Positions 10,079-18,835 of a DNA stretch of 64,000 nucleotides are shown piece after piece; within the stretch, counting starts at the first letter, position 1; every line of letters begins with the position of its first letter. Below the pieces are notes generated by a model, which worked only from the letters and a program-made list of their open reading frames with translations, was not told where the DNA came from and made no database searches. The stretch lies in the NCBI GenBank assembly GCA_963971285.1, contig OZ020255.1, forward strand, positions 1,674,001-1,738,000, given 5' to 3'. The stretch comes from Astropecten irregularis (lineage: Eukaryota; Echinodermata; Asteroidea; Paxillosida; Astropectinidae). The position numbers were made by a program, and so were the translations under genes.

Positions 10079-10486
10079 ATGGACATGATGGAAATTACAA
10101 CCGAATGGAAGAGTAAAATATCAGCGGCAATTGCCAAAAAAACTCAGCTGAAGCCCTCCACAGGATGTCAACTGTGGAGGGGCTTTGTCAGAAAGACAAG
10201 GGGGCGAGGGAGGGGTGGTGGATATGGCATAATGAATGTTCATTTTCCTGGCAATGATTCACGCACATTGATGCGTGTGCATAGGTTGGCTTACATTATT
10301 CATACTGGGAATGTTATTCCTGACCAGTATGATGTGAGCCACCTATGCCACAATTCTTTGTGCGTGAATTTCCACCACCTCTCCCTTGAGCCCCGCTGTA
10401 TTAACAATGCCAGAAAAAGATGCCACCGGAAACATGAGTGCATGGGCCATGGCACTGATTACAGGAACTGCCTTTTATTTAAATAG
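10079..10486 (+). CDS. I-PpoI-like His-Me finger (HNH) endonuclease with zinc-binding loops
   Basis: An intact 135-codon frame; the ATG at 10079 sits in CCATGG context. The protein carries CQLW (Cys30), RVHRLAY (67-72), DVSHLCHNSLC (85-95), NFHHLSLEP (97-105), NN (109-110) and a C-terminal Cys/His cluster (Cys115, Cys121, His124, Cys131). The spacing reproduces the Physarum homing endonuclease I-PpoI: catalytic His two residues before a zinc Cys (His88/Cys90), the next ligands at +5 and +10 (Cys95, His100), and the metal-binding Asn 19 residues on (Asn109). I-PpoI itself makes double-strand breaks in rDNA. Metazoan relatives exist as unstudied multicopy genes. Here it faces the 600-codon transposase with its stop only about 80 bp from that gene's broken tail, which suggests one mobile unit. 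No damage is visible. Confidence 0.85.
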   Translation: MDMMEITTEWKSKISAAIAKKTQLKPSTGCQLWRGFVRKTRGRGRGGGYGIMNVHFPGNDSRTLMRVHRLAYIIHTGNVIPDQYDVSHLCHNSLCVNFHHLSLEPRCINNARKRCHRKHECMGHGTDYRNCLLFK

Positions 10487-10499
10487 TGAGTTCTCCAAT

Positions 10500-10569
10500 T
10501 TGTGTAATTGATTAAGGCTAACCCTAGTTGCTACCTCTAACCCTAGACCGTTCAAACCCTAGCCCTAAG
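10500..10569. repeat. spaced AACCCTA telomere-like words
   Basis: AACCCTAG, TAACCCTAG, AACCCTAG and CCCTAAG occur within about 60 bp between the two convergent genes. They are spaced irregularly, so this is not a telomeric array. Confidence 0.45.
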
Positions 10570-10890
10570 TTAGCGTCTTTTTTGGGGTGAAAAAGTTGAT
10601 TTTGAGAACATTCTGCAGTAATTGTGTTCCTTACAGATTTTTTGACCCGCAATTATGTCCTCTGACTTTGGATTGAGTTGGCCAGATTGATACAAGTTGC
10701 TTTTGGCATAGTAAGAGTCATATCGTTCTGCTCGACAGAGTGCCCGTCTCTGCTTATAGTGGTGTCCCTTTGCACGATTTTTATGGTACTGTTGTTTCTT
10801 GTGCATTGTAACAAGCGCACTGGCAGCAGGTGAACCCGCTGAAATGGGGCAGCCAGCAGCTTTACATTTTTTATTATCGAGTTGGCGACT
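10570..10890 (-). pseudogene. frameshifted C-terminal tail of the 600-codon transposase
   Basis: Overlapping the end of the upstream frame, another minus-strand frame reads KCKAAGCPISAGSPAASALV, then MHKKQQYHKNRAKGHHYKQR and ends at 10570. A small basic tail after 'H-AVH-VN-G' is what I expect in this transposase family, and the main frame instead runs into a stop after HLVNNQHAKSPTR. The simplest reading is a single indel around 10885-10900. Confidence 0.55.
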
Positions 10891-12676
10891 TGGCGTGTTG
10901 GTTATTAACAAGGTGTACAGCACTATGGTCCCTTGCTGGTCCATTTCGAGAAAATGTTAGTGTCCCTTTGGGGTTTGTCATTGCAAAGGCATGGTTCATG
11001 GATTCTGATTTCTGAGTGCTTGTCCCATACTTAGTTTTTTCTAATGCCTCATCACCCATTCGTGTTTTCAAAAGTTTTGTCAAGATATCCTTATCCTTAG
11101 GTTTTAAAATTAATCTACGCCGGACGTAGCGAGAGAGATAGGGGTATTTATAGTTCCCTTTGCAAACTTGGGAAAGTTTCCTGCATTTCCCGTGGTCTCC
11201 CATGTAGCAATCAGGGATTGCAGAAACTGCTCTTGCAGCCAGTCTTTTAATTGTTACAATGTCACTACCACCTTTCTGTGATATCTGCTCTGCCTCGGCT
11301 TGGACTTTATGACTTATGTCATCAGCAAAGCGATCCTGAGCTTTGTTTCGATCACTCATTGTGTGTCCAGGAAACATGTCCTCGCTGAACTTTGCTCGGC
11401 TTACTGCAGCACAGAGGGATCGGTTTAGATGGGATGGGTCTAGAAGACTCTCAATATCTTGTCCAGTTTTGTCTCTCATTACTGCATTCATACCTTGTGT
11501 CAAACAGCCGTCAGCGTCCGTTGTAACCCTGTTTACTAGTAAGGGTTCTTCGCAGTTCACAAGATTGGTGGCACACTGCAGTCCTCCTGCCCTCTCGTCC
11601 CCCATGTTGAAATTTGTCCGGCGTGTAGCTGTGCACTCACTGCTGTGCTTAGAGCGAGTGCTTTGTTGACTAGTTGCAGATTGTGAGCGTTCACTACATT
11701 TGCAAAGTTTGCTCTCATGATTGAACATTACAACAAACTTGCTAGAAGTCACATTCTCGCAGACGGTATCTCTAGTCTGTGTTGCAGGAACAAAGGGAGT
11801 TTTTTTCCTGCAGTTGCGCAGGGGGTTGTTGTACTGCCTGTCTACCTCCACAGCAATTGGGCTCTCTCTTTCAAAGCCTTGCAGCTCATGAATGTCTTTC
11901 ACTAACCGTCTTTTCTCTGCCATGTCCCTGATGTTTTCCGTCTTGATGATCTCTCCGCATTTGTTTGCCATTTTTTGCAGCCCACTGGTGGATGGAATAA
12001 CTGTGTCCATTGCTGTCAATAGCCGTCTTGCACCTGATGATGCAATGCTAGTGTTCTGGAGGCCAACTTGGAGTGACATGTTGGGTGTGGCTGTGCGTCG
12101 TTCTCGCCTCTTACCCTCGCAAGGTATTTCACTATAGAGTTTTGTCTGTTTTGTCCTGTAGCCACACTTACTGCAGGCCATCATCTCTGAAACGGCTATA
12201 CCTCTTCGCTCCTCTGCCTCTGCCAGAAGTTTGGGTTGACCGTCACAATTGGGATGTTTCACTTGATGCTCACGGACAGCCTCTGCACCCAGTTCTACAG
12301 TAGAGTTTATGTCTACAAACCGATATTGTCCTCTGTTTTGATCTGCTCCACTCTTGGGTTGTGGCTTCCCACATGTTGGGGCTATGGGGTTCACAATCTT
12401 GAGTTGGATTTCGTCAATTGGAGTCCTCTCGGCAACCATTGGACGAAGCAGCATCACATTTCTGCGGTTGTCTTGTGCCATCTGCAATGGAGTGTGGCAG
12501 AAATCTCCTCGCTCATCCTTAGTGGTGGCTAATTGTAACTGCTGATGTGTCGGTCTGACATATGAAGTGGTACATGTAGGTCTCTCACATCCTCTGTCTT
12601 TCACTGGAGTCTCCTTGTTATTTGGCTTGAACCAAGTTTTTTGCATCTTGAAAATTCCATGTTTTACTCGACCCAT
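10874..12676 (-). CDS. Mutator-like/DDE transposase of an unnamed metazoan family, nearly full length
   Basis: A 600-codon open frame on the minus strand, the longest in the window. It has a zinc-ribbon-like Cys168-x2-Cys171, then the catalytic-core-like VEVDRQYNNPL (Asp279), CKC (325-327), VTTDADG (Asp387/Asp389), a CYMGDHGKCRK block (490-500), and TSTQKSESMNHAF with Glu558 before TFSRNGPARDHSAVH. The order 'DG-YNN-L ... TDPD ... Y-GDH--C ... TQK-E--N ... FSRN--GR-HSA-H' matches a large group of uncharacterised invertebrate proteins usually described as Mutator-like transposases; Asp279, Asp387 and Glu558 are the likely DDE triad. It converges on the HNH gene. Only the last residues seem lost to a frameshift, so the copy is young. 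Termini of the element were not identified. Confidence 0.72.
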   Translation of the reverse strand: MGRVKHGIFKMQKTWFKPNNKETPVKDRGCERPTCTTSYVRPTHQQLQLATTKDERGDFCHTPLQMAQDNRRNVMLLRPMVAERTPIDEIQLKIVNPIAPTCGKPQPKSGADQNRGQYRFVDINSTVELGAEAVREHQVKHPNCDGQPKLLAEAEERRGIAVSEMMACSKCGYRTKQTKLYSEIPCEGKRRERRTATPNMSLQVGLQNTSIASSGARRLLTAMDTVIPSTSGLQKMANKCGEIIKTENIRDMAEKRRLVKDIHELQGFERESPIAVEVDRQYNNPLRNCRKKTPFVPATQTRDTVCENVTSSKFVVMFNHESKLCKCSERSQSATSQQSTRSKHSSECTATRRTNFNMGDERAGGLQCATNLVNCEEPLLVNRVTTDADGCLTQGMNAVMRDKTGQDIESLLDPSHLNRSLCAAVSRAKFSEDMFPGHTMSDRNKAQDRFADDISHKVQAEAEQISQKGGSDIVTIKRLAARAVSAIPDCYMGDHGKCRKLSQVCKGNYKYPYLSRYVRRRLILKPKDKDILTKLLKTRMGDEALEKTKYGTSTQKSESMNHAFAMTNPKGTLTFSRNGPARDHSAVHLVNNQHAKSPTR

Positions 12677-13640
12677 GTTTAAGGTATTATAGGCATATGC
12701 TCAGTGAATGGTATCAGGAGATTATCCAAAAGTATTGTGGTGTACAGGCTAGAACACCCTCACTTATATAATGAACATCTCAATGTTTTTTATTAGTTCT
12801 AACAGTTGCATAATTAAATTGTTGTGTTTTCATTTTATTTTACATTATTTCCAAGTAATCAAAGGCCATTCATGACATAGGCAAGCATCCTTGTCCTTAT
12901 AGTAACTGTCCTTAGACTTCTAGAAAATTAAGGTTGTGACGTATTAAGTGGATACCCCCCCCCCCCCCCACCCATAGGGGAATTGTCATTATATGCACCA
13001 CCTGTTACTGGACAGGCTAGCCATGTCCCTATAACAACTAGAAGTAAATATACAGTGTCTCATGGCCTTGGTTGCATGGAGTACCTTCCAAGCCCCGCCC
13101 ACTCCAATATACCTTTTCCACATTTTTAGAGATAAAATGATACTTGGAAGAATAGTTAGTTGTAGATAAATTGTCTCTGTATTTTCTGTTGTTATTCCTA
13201 GTTTACCCAAGTAATAAATATGTATGTATGGTTGAGAATAAAGAGAAGAAATAGTAATCTGCCCCCCACCTCCTCTCCAAATGCCCCCCCTTTCTGTGAG
13301 TAGCCTTCCCATAATAATAGTCCCCCCAGATTGATTAATTAAGTCATTTGCAAAGTTCTGAAATTCTTTTCATCCAAAATAAGACAAGAAAGTAGCATTT
13401 TGGTGGAGAATTGTGATCAAAACTTCTGACTTGTCAACAAAGTGCACACATTGTCTAACCAAGTTTTGGGGCTCACTATGTGTAGAGTATAGGGAAATGC
13501 CCCCCCCCCCTGATTTTGCCTTGCCATAGACAAACGAAATAAAAAATTTCAATTCCATTTTCAGATATCAGGTCAGTGACATAAACTCTACATTTTAAGC
13601 CTAATTTGGAAATCATAGGCAAAGGTTTGCCCACCTTATA
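12677..13640. repeat. non-coding stretch with poly-C tracts
   Basis: No gene recognised. Cytosine runs stand out: 15 C at 12955-12969, several 6-7 nt runs near 13262-13330, and about 11 C at 13500-13510. If the transposase gene is transcribed, its 5' region lies here. Confidence 0.6.
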
Positions 13641-14048
13641 GGGTGCACCACACTAAATAGGTCAAAAAACAGTGCGCCAAGCTGATTATCATAATGTGTG
13701 TACCCTCAAATTTTTTTAAAATATGCATTTTTGGGGGTCATGCAATTAATATATTGTGTAATTATGACAGGTTATCAACACCTGGGGGTTCAATGCTTCA
13801 GCCTGTTGTGAAGACTTGAGAAATTTTGGCTTAAAATGTGGCCCTACATTGTTTTGAACGTGGAGGGTTGCTTCATGAAAACCAGCTGCAAGTTGGTTTG
13901 GGAAAATTGACATTTTGGGGGATGTTTTTTCCTTGGGGCAATTAGCAAAAAATCTGATCGGCTAACAAACCAAAAATTGAAAGGAATCAGGTAGATGAGG
14001 GTTCAAACTTTGTTTTGCATTATTGCACCAACAACTGAGAAACTTCTG
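13641..14048. mobile_element. 3'-truncated copy of the GGGTGCACCACACTAAATAG element
   Basis: About 95 percent identical to 9252-9655 by eye, starting with the same 20-bp terminus and preceded by CTTATA. It breaks off after AACTTCTG, where the pogo-like fragment of cassette copy C begins. The right inverted terminus is missing. Confidence 0.85.
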
Positions 14049-14430
14049 TAACCAAAAAGAAGAAACAGCAAAGAACGAGAAAGTGTACACTATTTGAACG
14101 ACAAAGACTGTAGGATCTGTTGTAGCCCAAGGATATGGAGGCGGACTAAGTAACCCACCAACTAACTGGCTTATGAATACAAAGCAAAGAACTCTCTCCT
14201 CCATCAGTTCAATACTGAGAAACAAATGGCTGGATGCTACTGGCTTGTTGGGTTTCTAAAACACCATTCAAACATTGTTTCAAGAAAGGCTGATGGACTT
14301 TCTATGTCACATGCCATTGGCATGAACAGGACGGAGGTGTTCAACCACTTTATTAAACTCGGAGAGGTTCTTGATAGAGAAGGACTACATCAAGCTCCAC
14401 ATAAAAACAGATGTGAAATGATGCATTTAA
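14048..14430 (+). pseudogene. pogo-like CENP-B HTH fragment (cassette copy C)
   Basis: Closely similar to 7886-8254. The frame from 14226 reads CYWLVGFLKHHSNIVSRKAD, then GLSMSHAIGMNRTEVF and KLGEVLDREGLHQAPHK, without the stop seen in copy A. Upstream a 4-bp duplication (ACTA) shifts the frame of the AYE block. It lacks the DDE domain; homologous spacer then leads to the MULE exon. Confidence 0.7.
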
Positions 14431-14726
14431 GAAGTGGAATTAAATTTGTGAATACAATATGCTTTACAACAAGCGAGGTACTGTATAGAAATATAACCCA
14501 CGGTAAAACGGGTGATTTCTATCTATAGCCTAACATTACATACAGATTTTTCGTAAAATTCATTCCATTCATTTTAAGAGAATGCAGACTGCTCTAGAAA
14601 AGAGGTCATGGAAGGAGATGAAAACAGACTCTGTATTGAGAATCAATGTTATGTTTAGTAAACTAAATGTTTACATTTATCATTTTGAATTTAGATGCAG
14701 TCTTTTCTATTTCTATTTGTGTTTAG

Positions 14727-14818
14727 ATTGTATCGCAAGGTTTTTCAGGAGGAGTATGGGGACTCCTCTGGAGAAGACATGATAAACAGTCTTTGTGAGA
14801 CAGTTGATCTGTACAATT
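14727..14818 (+). pseudogene. MULE exon, left half (cassette copy C)
   Basis: Starts after a GTTTAG acceptor and reads RLYRKVFQEEYGDSSGEDMI and NSLCETVDLYN, then is cut at GTACAATT by the hAT-like insertion. The other half resumes at 15905. It matches copy B at 8988 over its full length. Confidence 0.7.
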
Positions 14819-15896
14819 TAAGGTTGTCGTCGGCACGATTTTTTCCTGTCGACAGGTCGGTACATTGGAGTTACCGACGTCGACATGTGTCGACAGAAAG
14901 CTGTATGAAAATTGGGTCCGAAAATGTTCATCCAAAACGGAAAATAAGCTTATATAAAACTGATAAAACTCTTAATATAAAAACACATATCCAACTTACG
15001 TTATGTATCATGTAACAGAGAGTGCGTTTATTGATATTTCTAATAAATCTTATTATCCAAAATGGAGCTATAGTGTCACTGTGTTCAATGTCATTGTCAT
15101 TTCAACAACTTCCATGGCACGGCACTTTCAACCGCCGATGCCATATTGCCATTTGTTGTTATAACTTGTTTATCTGCGTGACTGCGGCCGCCATAGTGCG
15201 ATCACTTCCGGGTTCGGGGTTTCCCGATTTTGAAGCCGGGGAATTCCGCAAAGATTGGTCATTAATACTCATTATTTTCGCTTCGGGTAACCGGGTTAAC
15301 TTATTTCCGATATTATTATATTTATATAAACTTTTTTTTTCAAGTTTACTCTTTGTCTTTACTAAGTATTTGTAATATTATTTTCACGCACGCACGCAAG
15401 CTTTTTCATTGGTTGTTGATGACATCATCGCCATGCGGTGAGTATGCAGCATGTCAACCCAGGCACGTACGTACGTGTGGACGTACATAGCGCTACACGG
15501 GTCACGCACGGCCGGTACGGCTTGTTGTTGCAATGTTGTTGCGTAGCGAACTGGCATTGCACGTGTACAAATGTCAAAACTTCGATACAATGTATGTAAA
15601 CCACTTGACTGCGGGACTTCCCGCTGGATTTATATGCTTATATTGCTTTCAAACACATAAGGACTACTTTTTGGAATATATATTACGGCAATAAAACCGC
15701 ATGGGGAACTGAATATCGTTATAACTGGTAAGCTTTTGTAGGCTTTTGAAGGGGCTGCTGTGCCTTTTTTCTGCTTCGTATTTTTTTTTTCTCATTTCTG
15801 TCGCCATGACGGCAGCTATGTCGACAAACTCGACAGGCTGAGAAATTCACTTTGTCGACAGAGCTGTCGACAGAAGCCCTGTCGACGACAACCTTA
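14819..15896. mobile_element. 1078-bp hAT-like insertion with perfect 8-bp target duplication
   Basis: The termini TAAGGTTGTCGTCG and CGACGACAACCTTA are perfect 14-bp inverted repeats. GTACAATT flanks both sides (14811-14818 and 15897-15904). Subterminal TGTCGACA-type palindromes cluster within about 100 bp of each end, as transposase-binding repeats do in hAT elements. There is no transposase frame. Cassette copy B, uninterrupted at the same place, acts as an empty site. An 8-bp duplication fits hAT; P- or Merlin-type origin is less likely but not excluded. Confidence 0.88.
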
Positions 15897-15904
15897 GTAC
15901 AATT

Positions 15905-16190
15905 CTGATGCAGGTGAAACATGCATGGCAATGGATGTCAATGACAATCAACTCATTGTGGCCATATGCACTCCTTTGATGAAGAGGGTCTGTGAGGAAC
16001 TCAAGCACTCTGGAGAGCTAGTCTTCATGGATGGCTCTTCCAACATGGATCGAAATGGCTGCAATGTGTTCCTAATGCTGACACACAGCTGCATTGGAGG
16101 GTTGGCCCTTGGTGTTCAGATGACAACTTCAGAGTCTGAAGCAGTCATCAAGGCAGCCCTTCAGCTCTACACCACCATGCTAACATTCTT
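15905..16190 (+). pseudogene. MULE transposase core, right half (cassette copy C)
   Basis: Continues the MULE exon after the hAT-like insertion: MAMDVNDNQLIVAICTPLMK, ELVFMDGSSNMDRNGCNVF, GGLALGVQMTTSES. It ends abruptly at TACACCACCATGCT, beyond which the sequence differs from copy A, so the second catalytic Asp is missing. Confidence 0.72.
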
Positions 16191-16475
16191 GACCAACATG
16201 CATACAAGAGCATGGTAAGTCCACCCATGAAACGTCACGGACAGTCCAAGGTACATGCCTACAGTCAAGCTTGCCCAATACACATTCTTGGTGAGTGCCA
16301 ACTGACCGTTGAAACTCAATCGCTAATACAGTGCCATACATTCCTGATCGCACAGATCCCACGGCCCGATACTGGGCTATGAGACAGCTACTGAACTGAA
16401 ACTGATCAATGTGGTACATGCTACATACAAGGACAAGTCAGCCCTTGGGTGTCACTCTGCCAAAGAAAGACGGAT
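16191..16475 (+). pseudogene. Ty3/Gypsy-like retropepsin C-terminal fragment
   Basis: One frame reads ILGECQLTVETQSLIQCHTF and LIAQIPRP; after a one-base shift it continues PILGYETATELKLINVVHA. 'L-V--Q-----F-VA-I--PILG-ET---L-LI' is the end of the aspartic protease in Ty3/Gypsy Pol. The catalytic DSG part is upstream and absent. Retrotransposon remnant. Confidence 0.6.
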
Positions 16476-16545
16476 CAAAACTGACAAGACACTAAAGGAA
16501 GAGGTAACAGAGGGTATACGGGCGATTGCATCATCTTGCAGAGAG

Positions 16546-16678
16546 TACCTATGGCTGTGGATGGTGTCTCAATAAAGGAGATGTGGTAGAGAAAGGTGAT
16601 GGTACAGAAAGATCGTATGGTTTCAAAGATGTCAATGCAGACATAAGAACTCACAGCCAATTTTTACTACATCTCTAA
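16546..16678 (+). pseudogene. CACTA/EnSpm-like transposase zinc segment, copy 1
   Basis: Reads TYGCGWCLNKGDVVEKGDG and SYGFKDVNADIRTHSQF before a stop. 'YGC-WCLH-GEV-EKG-G--R-Y----------RT' is a conserved block in metazoan CACTA-like (tnp2-related) transposases. A near-identical copy lies at 17222. Confidence 0.55.
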
Positions 16679-16841
16679 CGGCAGAAGCTGCAAGGGACCT
16701 CAAGAACCTAAAACTACAATGAACGCATTTTCATTGGCAACTCTATATAAAGTGGAGAAAGCATCTAACATCACAGAAGCAAAGGAAACAATCCAACAAG
16801 AATTTGCCGAAGAGGAGACATGTGAAACAAGTGTGAAATAA
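16679..16841 (+). pseudogene. coiled-coil module copy 1 (FSLATLYKVEK)
   Basis: Reads ARDLKNLKTTMNAFSLATLY, KVEKASNITEAKETIQQ, then diverges and stops at 16841. It is the N-terminal part of a module found six times in this window (17415, 17690, 20072, 25296, 49874). I do not recognise its family; heptad-like spacing in the longer copies suggests a coiled coil. Confidence 0.5.
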
Positions 16842-17117
16842 CTGTGCCCAGACTGAATATCTTCAACAGTATGGTGGACGAGTTTTCAGCACCAAGTTAT
16901 AACGCCCGCGGCGCCTACCCATTAAAGTTGCTTTCATGGGTGAGCAGGCCCAGGATATGGGTGGACCGAGGAGAGAATTTCTTTGCCTGGGCTGACCACT
17001 TTGTACGACCAAGTAATAACTGGCTCGGCCAAGTCAAGGGAGCTTTACTAGACTCATCAGCCTTCCTGGACAACATGGTGTATGTTGTTGCTGTGGTTGT
17101 ACGTTTTTCTCTGATTT
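16842..17117 (+). pseudogene. HECT E3 ubiquitin ligase fragment
   Basis: Reads LPIKVAFMGEQAQDMGGPRR then EF, the N-lobe signature of HECT domains ('V-F-GE-G-D-GG--REFF'). It is followed in another frame by ALLDSSAFLDNMVYVVA, which resembles the later 'al-d---Y-aG' segment. Frameshifted, only about 80 codons, and no catalytic Cys lobe. HECT genes are frequent passengers in multicopy invertebrate elements. Confidence 0.5.
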
Positions 17118-17221
17118 TCAACTATGCCACAAAGTGCTCATGTAAACTCTGTCCATTTCTGAGCTATGCAGGGGATAACCAAAGGCGGATACAGTGCTGC
17201 AAAAATTAGCCCCAGTTTTCC
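17118..17221 (+). pseudogene. RecQ-helicase Cys-rich tail fragment
   Basis: Reads NYATKCSCKLCPFLS, nearly identical to CATKCSCQLCPFLN in the longer RecQ-like fragment at 25494. Only this zinc-like tail is present, joined directly to the HECT fragment. Confidence 0.45.
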
Positions 17222-17412
17222 TGGTTGTGTCCCCTGTTGATTCCGTAGCCAGATGTGCACTGCAGACAGTGACTATGGCTGTGAATGGTGTCTCAATAAA
17301 GAAGAAGTGGTAGAGAAAGGTGATGGTACAGTAAGATCATATGGTTTCAACGATGTCAATGCAGACATAAGAACTCACAATCAATTTTTACTACTGTACA
17401 TGTACATCTCTA
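17222..17412 (+). pseudogene. CACTA/EnSpm-like transposase zinc segment, copy 2
   Basis: Starts earlier than copy 1: VVSPVDSVARCALQTVT, then DYGCEWCLNKEEVVEKGDG and SYGFNDVNADIRTHNQF. 'DS-ARA--Q----F-G-YGC-WCLH-GEVVEKG' is the expected order for metazoan CACTA-like transposases. The matching downstream part appears, out of place, at 26995. Confidence 0.6.
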
Positions 17413-17641
17413 ACGGCAGAAGTTGCAAGGGACCTCAAGAACCTAAAACTACAATGAATGCATTTTCATTGGCAACTCTGTATAAAGTGGAGAAATCATC
17501 TAACATCAACTGGTACTCCAAGCTGGTGATAGGAAAGGTCGATCCAATACCACAGCCCAAGTGGTTCTTCACGATCCAGTACTCCAAGCTGCTGATACGA
17601 AAGGTGGATCCAATACCAAAGCCCACAGTTATTCAATCGTG
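17413..17641 (+). pseudogene. coiled-coil module copy 2 with 66-bp duplication
   Basis: The module's N-terminal sequence (NAFSLATLYKVEKSSNI) is followed by a 66-bp unit starting TACTCCAAGCTG that occurs twice (from 17514 and 17580). The second copy leads into ATTCAATCGTGATTAAGTA, a stretch shared with the RecQ-like fragments. Confidence 0.5.
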
Positions 17642-17689
17642 ATTAAGTATGCACGTACAGATAGCAGGCCTATTTGATGAGATGAAGGA

Positions 17690-18075
17690 ATTTCAAAACT
17701 ACAATGAATGCAGTTTCATTGGCAACTCTGTATAAAGTGGAGAAATCATCTAACATCACAGAAGCAAAGGAAACAATCCAACAAGATTTCAAGGGAACGA
17801 TGCAGAGATTGGAATTTGATGTGAGAACACTTCAAAGACAAGTTCAAGATCATGACAGAAGACTTAATAAGAAGATGCGTTCCTTGGAGAAAACAGTTGA
17901 ATTCTTATTAAAGACAGCAGAGGCGTACATCCCCCCAAAGAAATAGGATCATTTGTCCCCTCAAATGCTTGAGAAATCTCTCCACAAGTGTTGAAACAGC
18001 AACAACTAGCAACATGTCTGAAAATATTTCAGCTGCAATCACAAGTAGTGATGATGAGAGCATGTAGCAATGGAT
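17690..18075 (+). pseudogene. coiled-coil module copy 3, most complete in this cluster
   Basis: The frame from 17704 reads AVSLATLYKVEKSSNITEAK, ETIQQDFKGTMQRLEFDVRT and LQRQVQDHDRRLNKKMRSLE, with heptad-like hydrophobic spacing, then TVEFLLKTAE and a proline/lysine end. Homologous sequence continues past the stop (EKS, MSE-ISAAITSSDDES in other copies). Function unknown. Confidence 0.55.
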
Positions 18076-18104
18076 CTGTTATAGTACTGTAACACAAATG
18101 CCTG

Positions 18105-18835
18105 ATGAACTCTGTGTTAGGGGAGTGAGTCAAAGAGTGAATCAGTGTGTAAACACGGGGGTCTTTGAGTCAGTAAATTTGACTCATAATAGTTTTGTCC
18201 TTTTCTTGCCTTATTCTGTTCCTTTTCTTATCAGCTTGTGTATGTTTGATGGTGTTATATCAAGAGGCGAGTGAGTGAGTGTCTGTGAGTGATTCAGTGA
18301 GTGTGTCTGTGAGTGATTCAGTGTAACTCGAGGATGAGTGAGGTGTGAGTCGGTTAATTAGTTTGTGAGTGAGTGCGTCAGTTTGTCTGTGAGTGATTCA
18401 GTGAGTGTGTCTGTGAGTGATTCAGTGAGTGTGTCTGTGAGTGATTCAGTGTAACTCGAGGATGAGTGAGGTGTGAGTCGGTTAATGAGTTTGTGAGTGA
18501 GTGAGTCAGTTTGTCTGTGAGTGATTCAGTATGTGTGTCTCTGGGTGATTCAGTGTGTGTGTCTGTGAGTGATTCAGTGTAACTCGATGATGAGTGAGGT
18601 GTGAGTCAGTGAATCAGTATGTGAGTGAGTCGAGGAGTGAGTCTCTAGCTGAGTTATTCAGTGTAACCCGAGGCTGAGTGAGGTGTGAGTTAGTGAATCA
18701 GTTTGTGAGTGAGTCGGGAATGAGTGAGTTAAAGAGTGGATTAGTCTGTGAGTCACAAATGAGTGGTCAGTATTTCAGTGAGTGAATGAATATGAGTGAG
18801 TCGGGAGTGATTAGGGGAATCAGTCAGTCAGTCCT
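18105..18835. repeat. degenerate GTGAGT/GATTCAGT minisatellite
   Basis: About 730 bp built from GTGAGTGA, GTGTCTGTGAGTGATTCAGT and GTAACTCGAGGATGAGTGAG words, with a roughly 22-bp unit in places and a longer block (about 135 bp) repeated around 18300 and 18430. No coding meaning. Confidence 0.9.

Noticed and set aside
11343..12545. Several plus-strand frames across 11.3-12.5 kb
   Set aside because: Shadows of the 600-codon minus-strand transposase, with no recognisable domain.
13962..14225. Minus-strand frame opposite the pogo-like fragment
   Set aside because: It translates the complement of the HTH segment and crosses a MITE junction.
16842..17117. Calling a functional HECT ubiquitin ligase
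   Set aside because: Only two short N-lobe blocks in different frames are present; the catalytic Cys lobe is absent.
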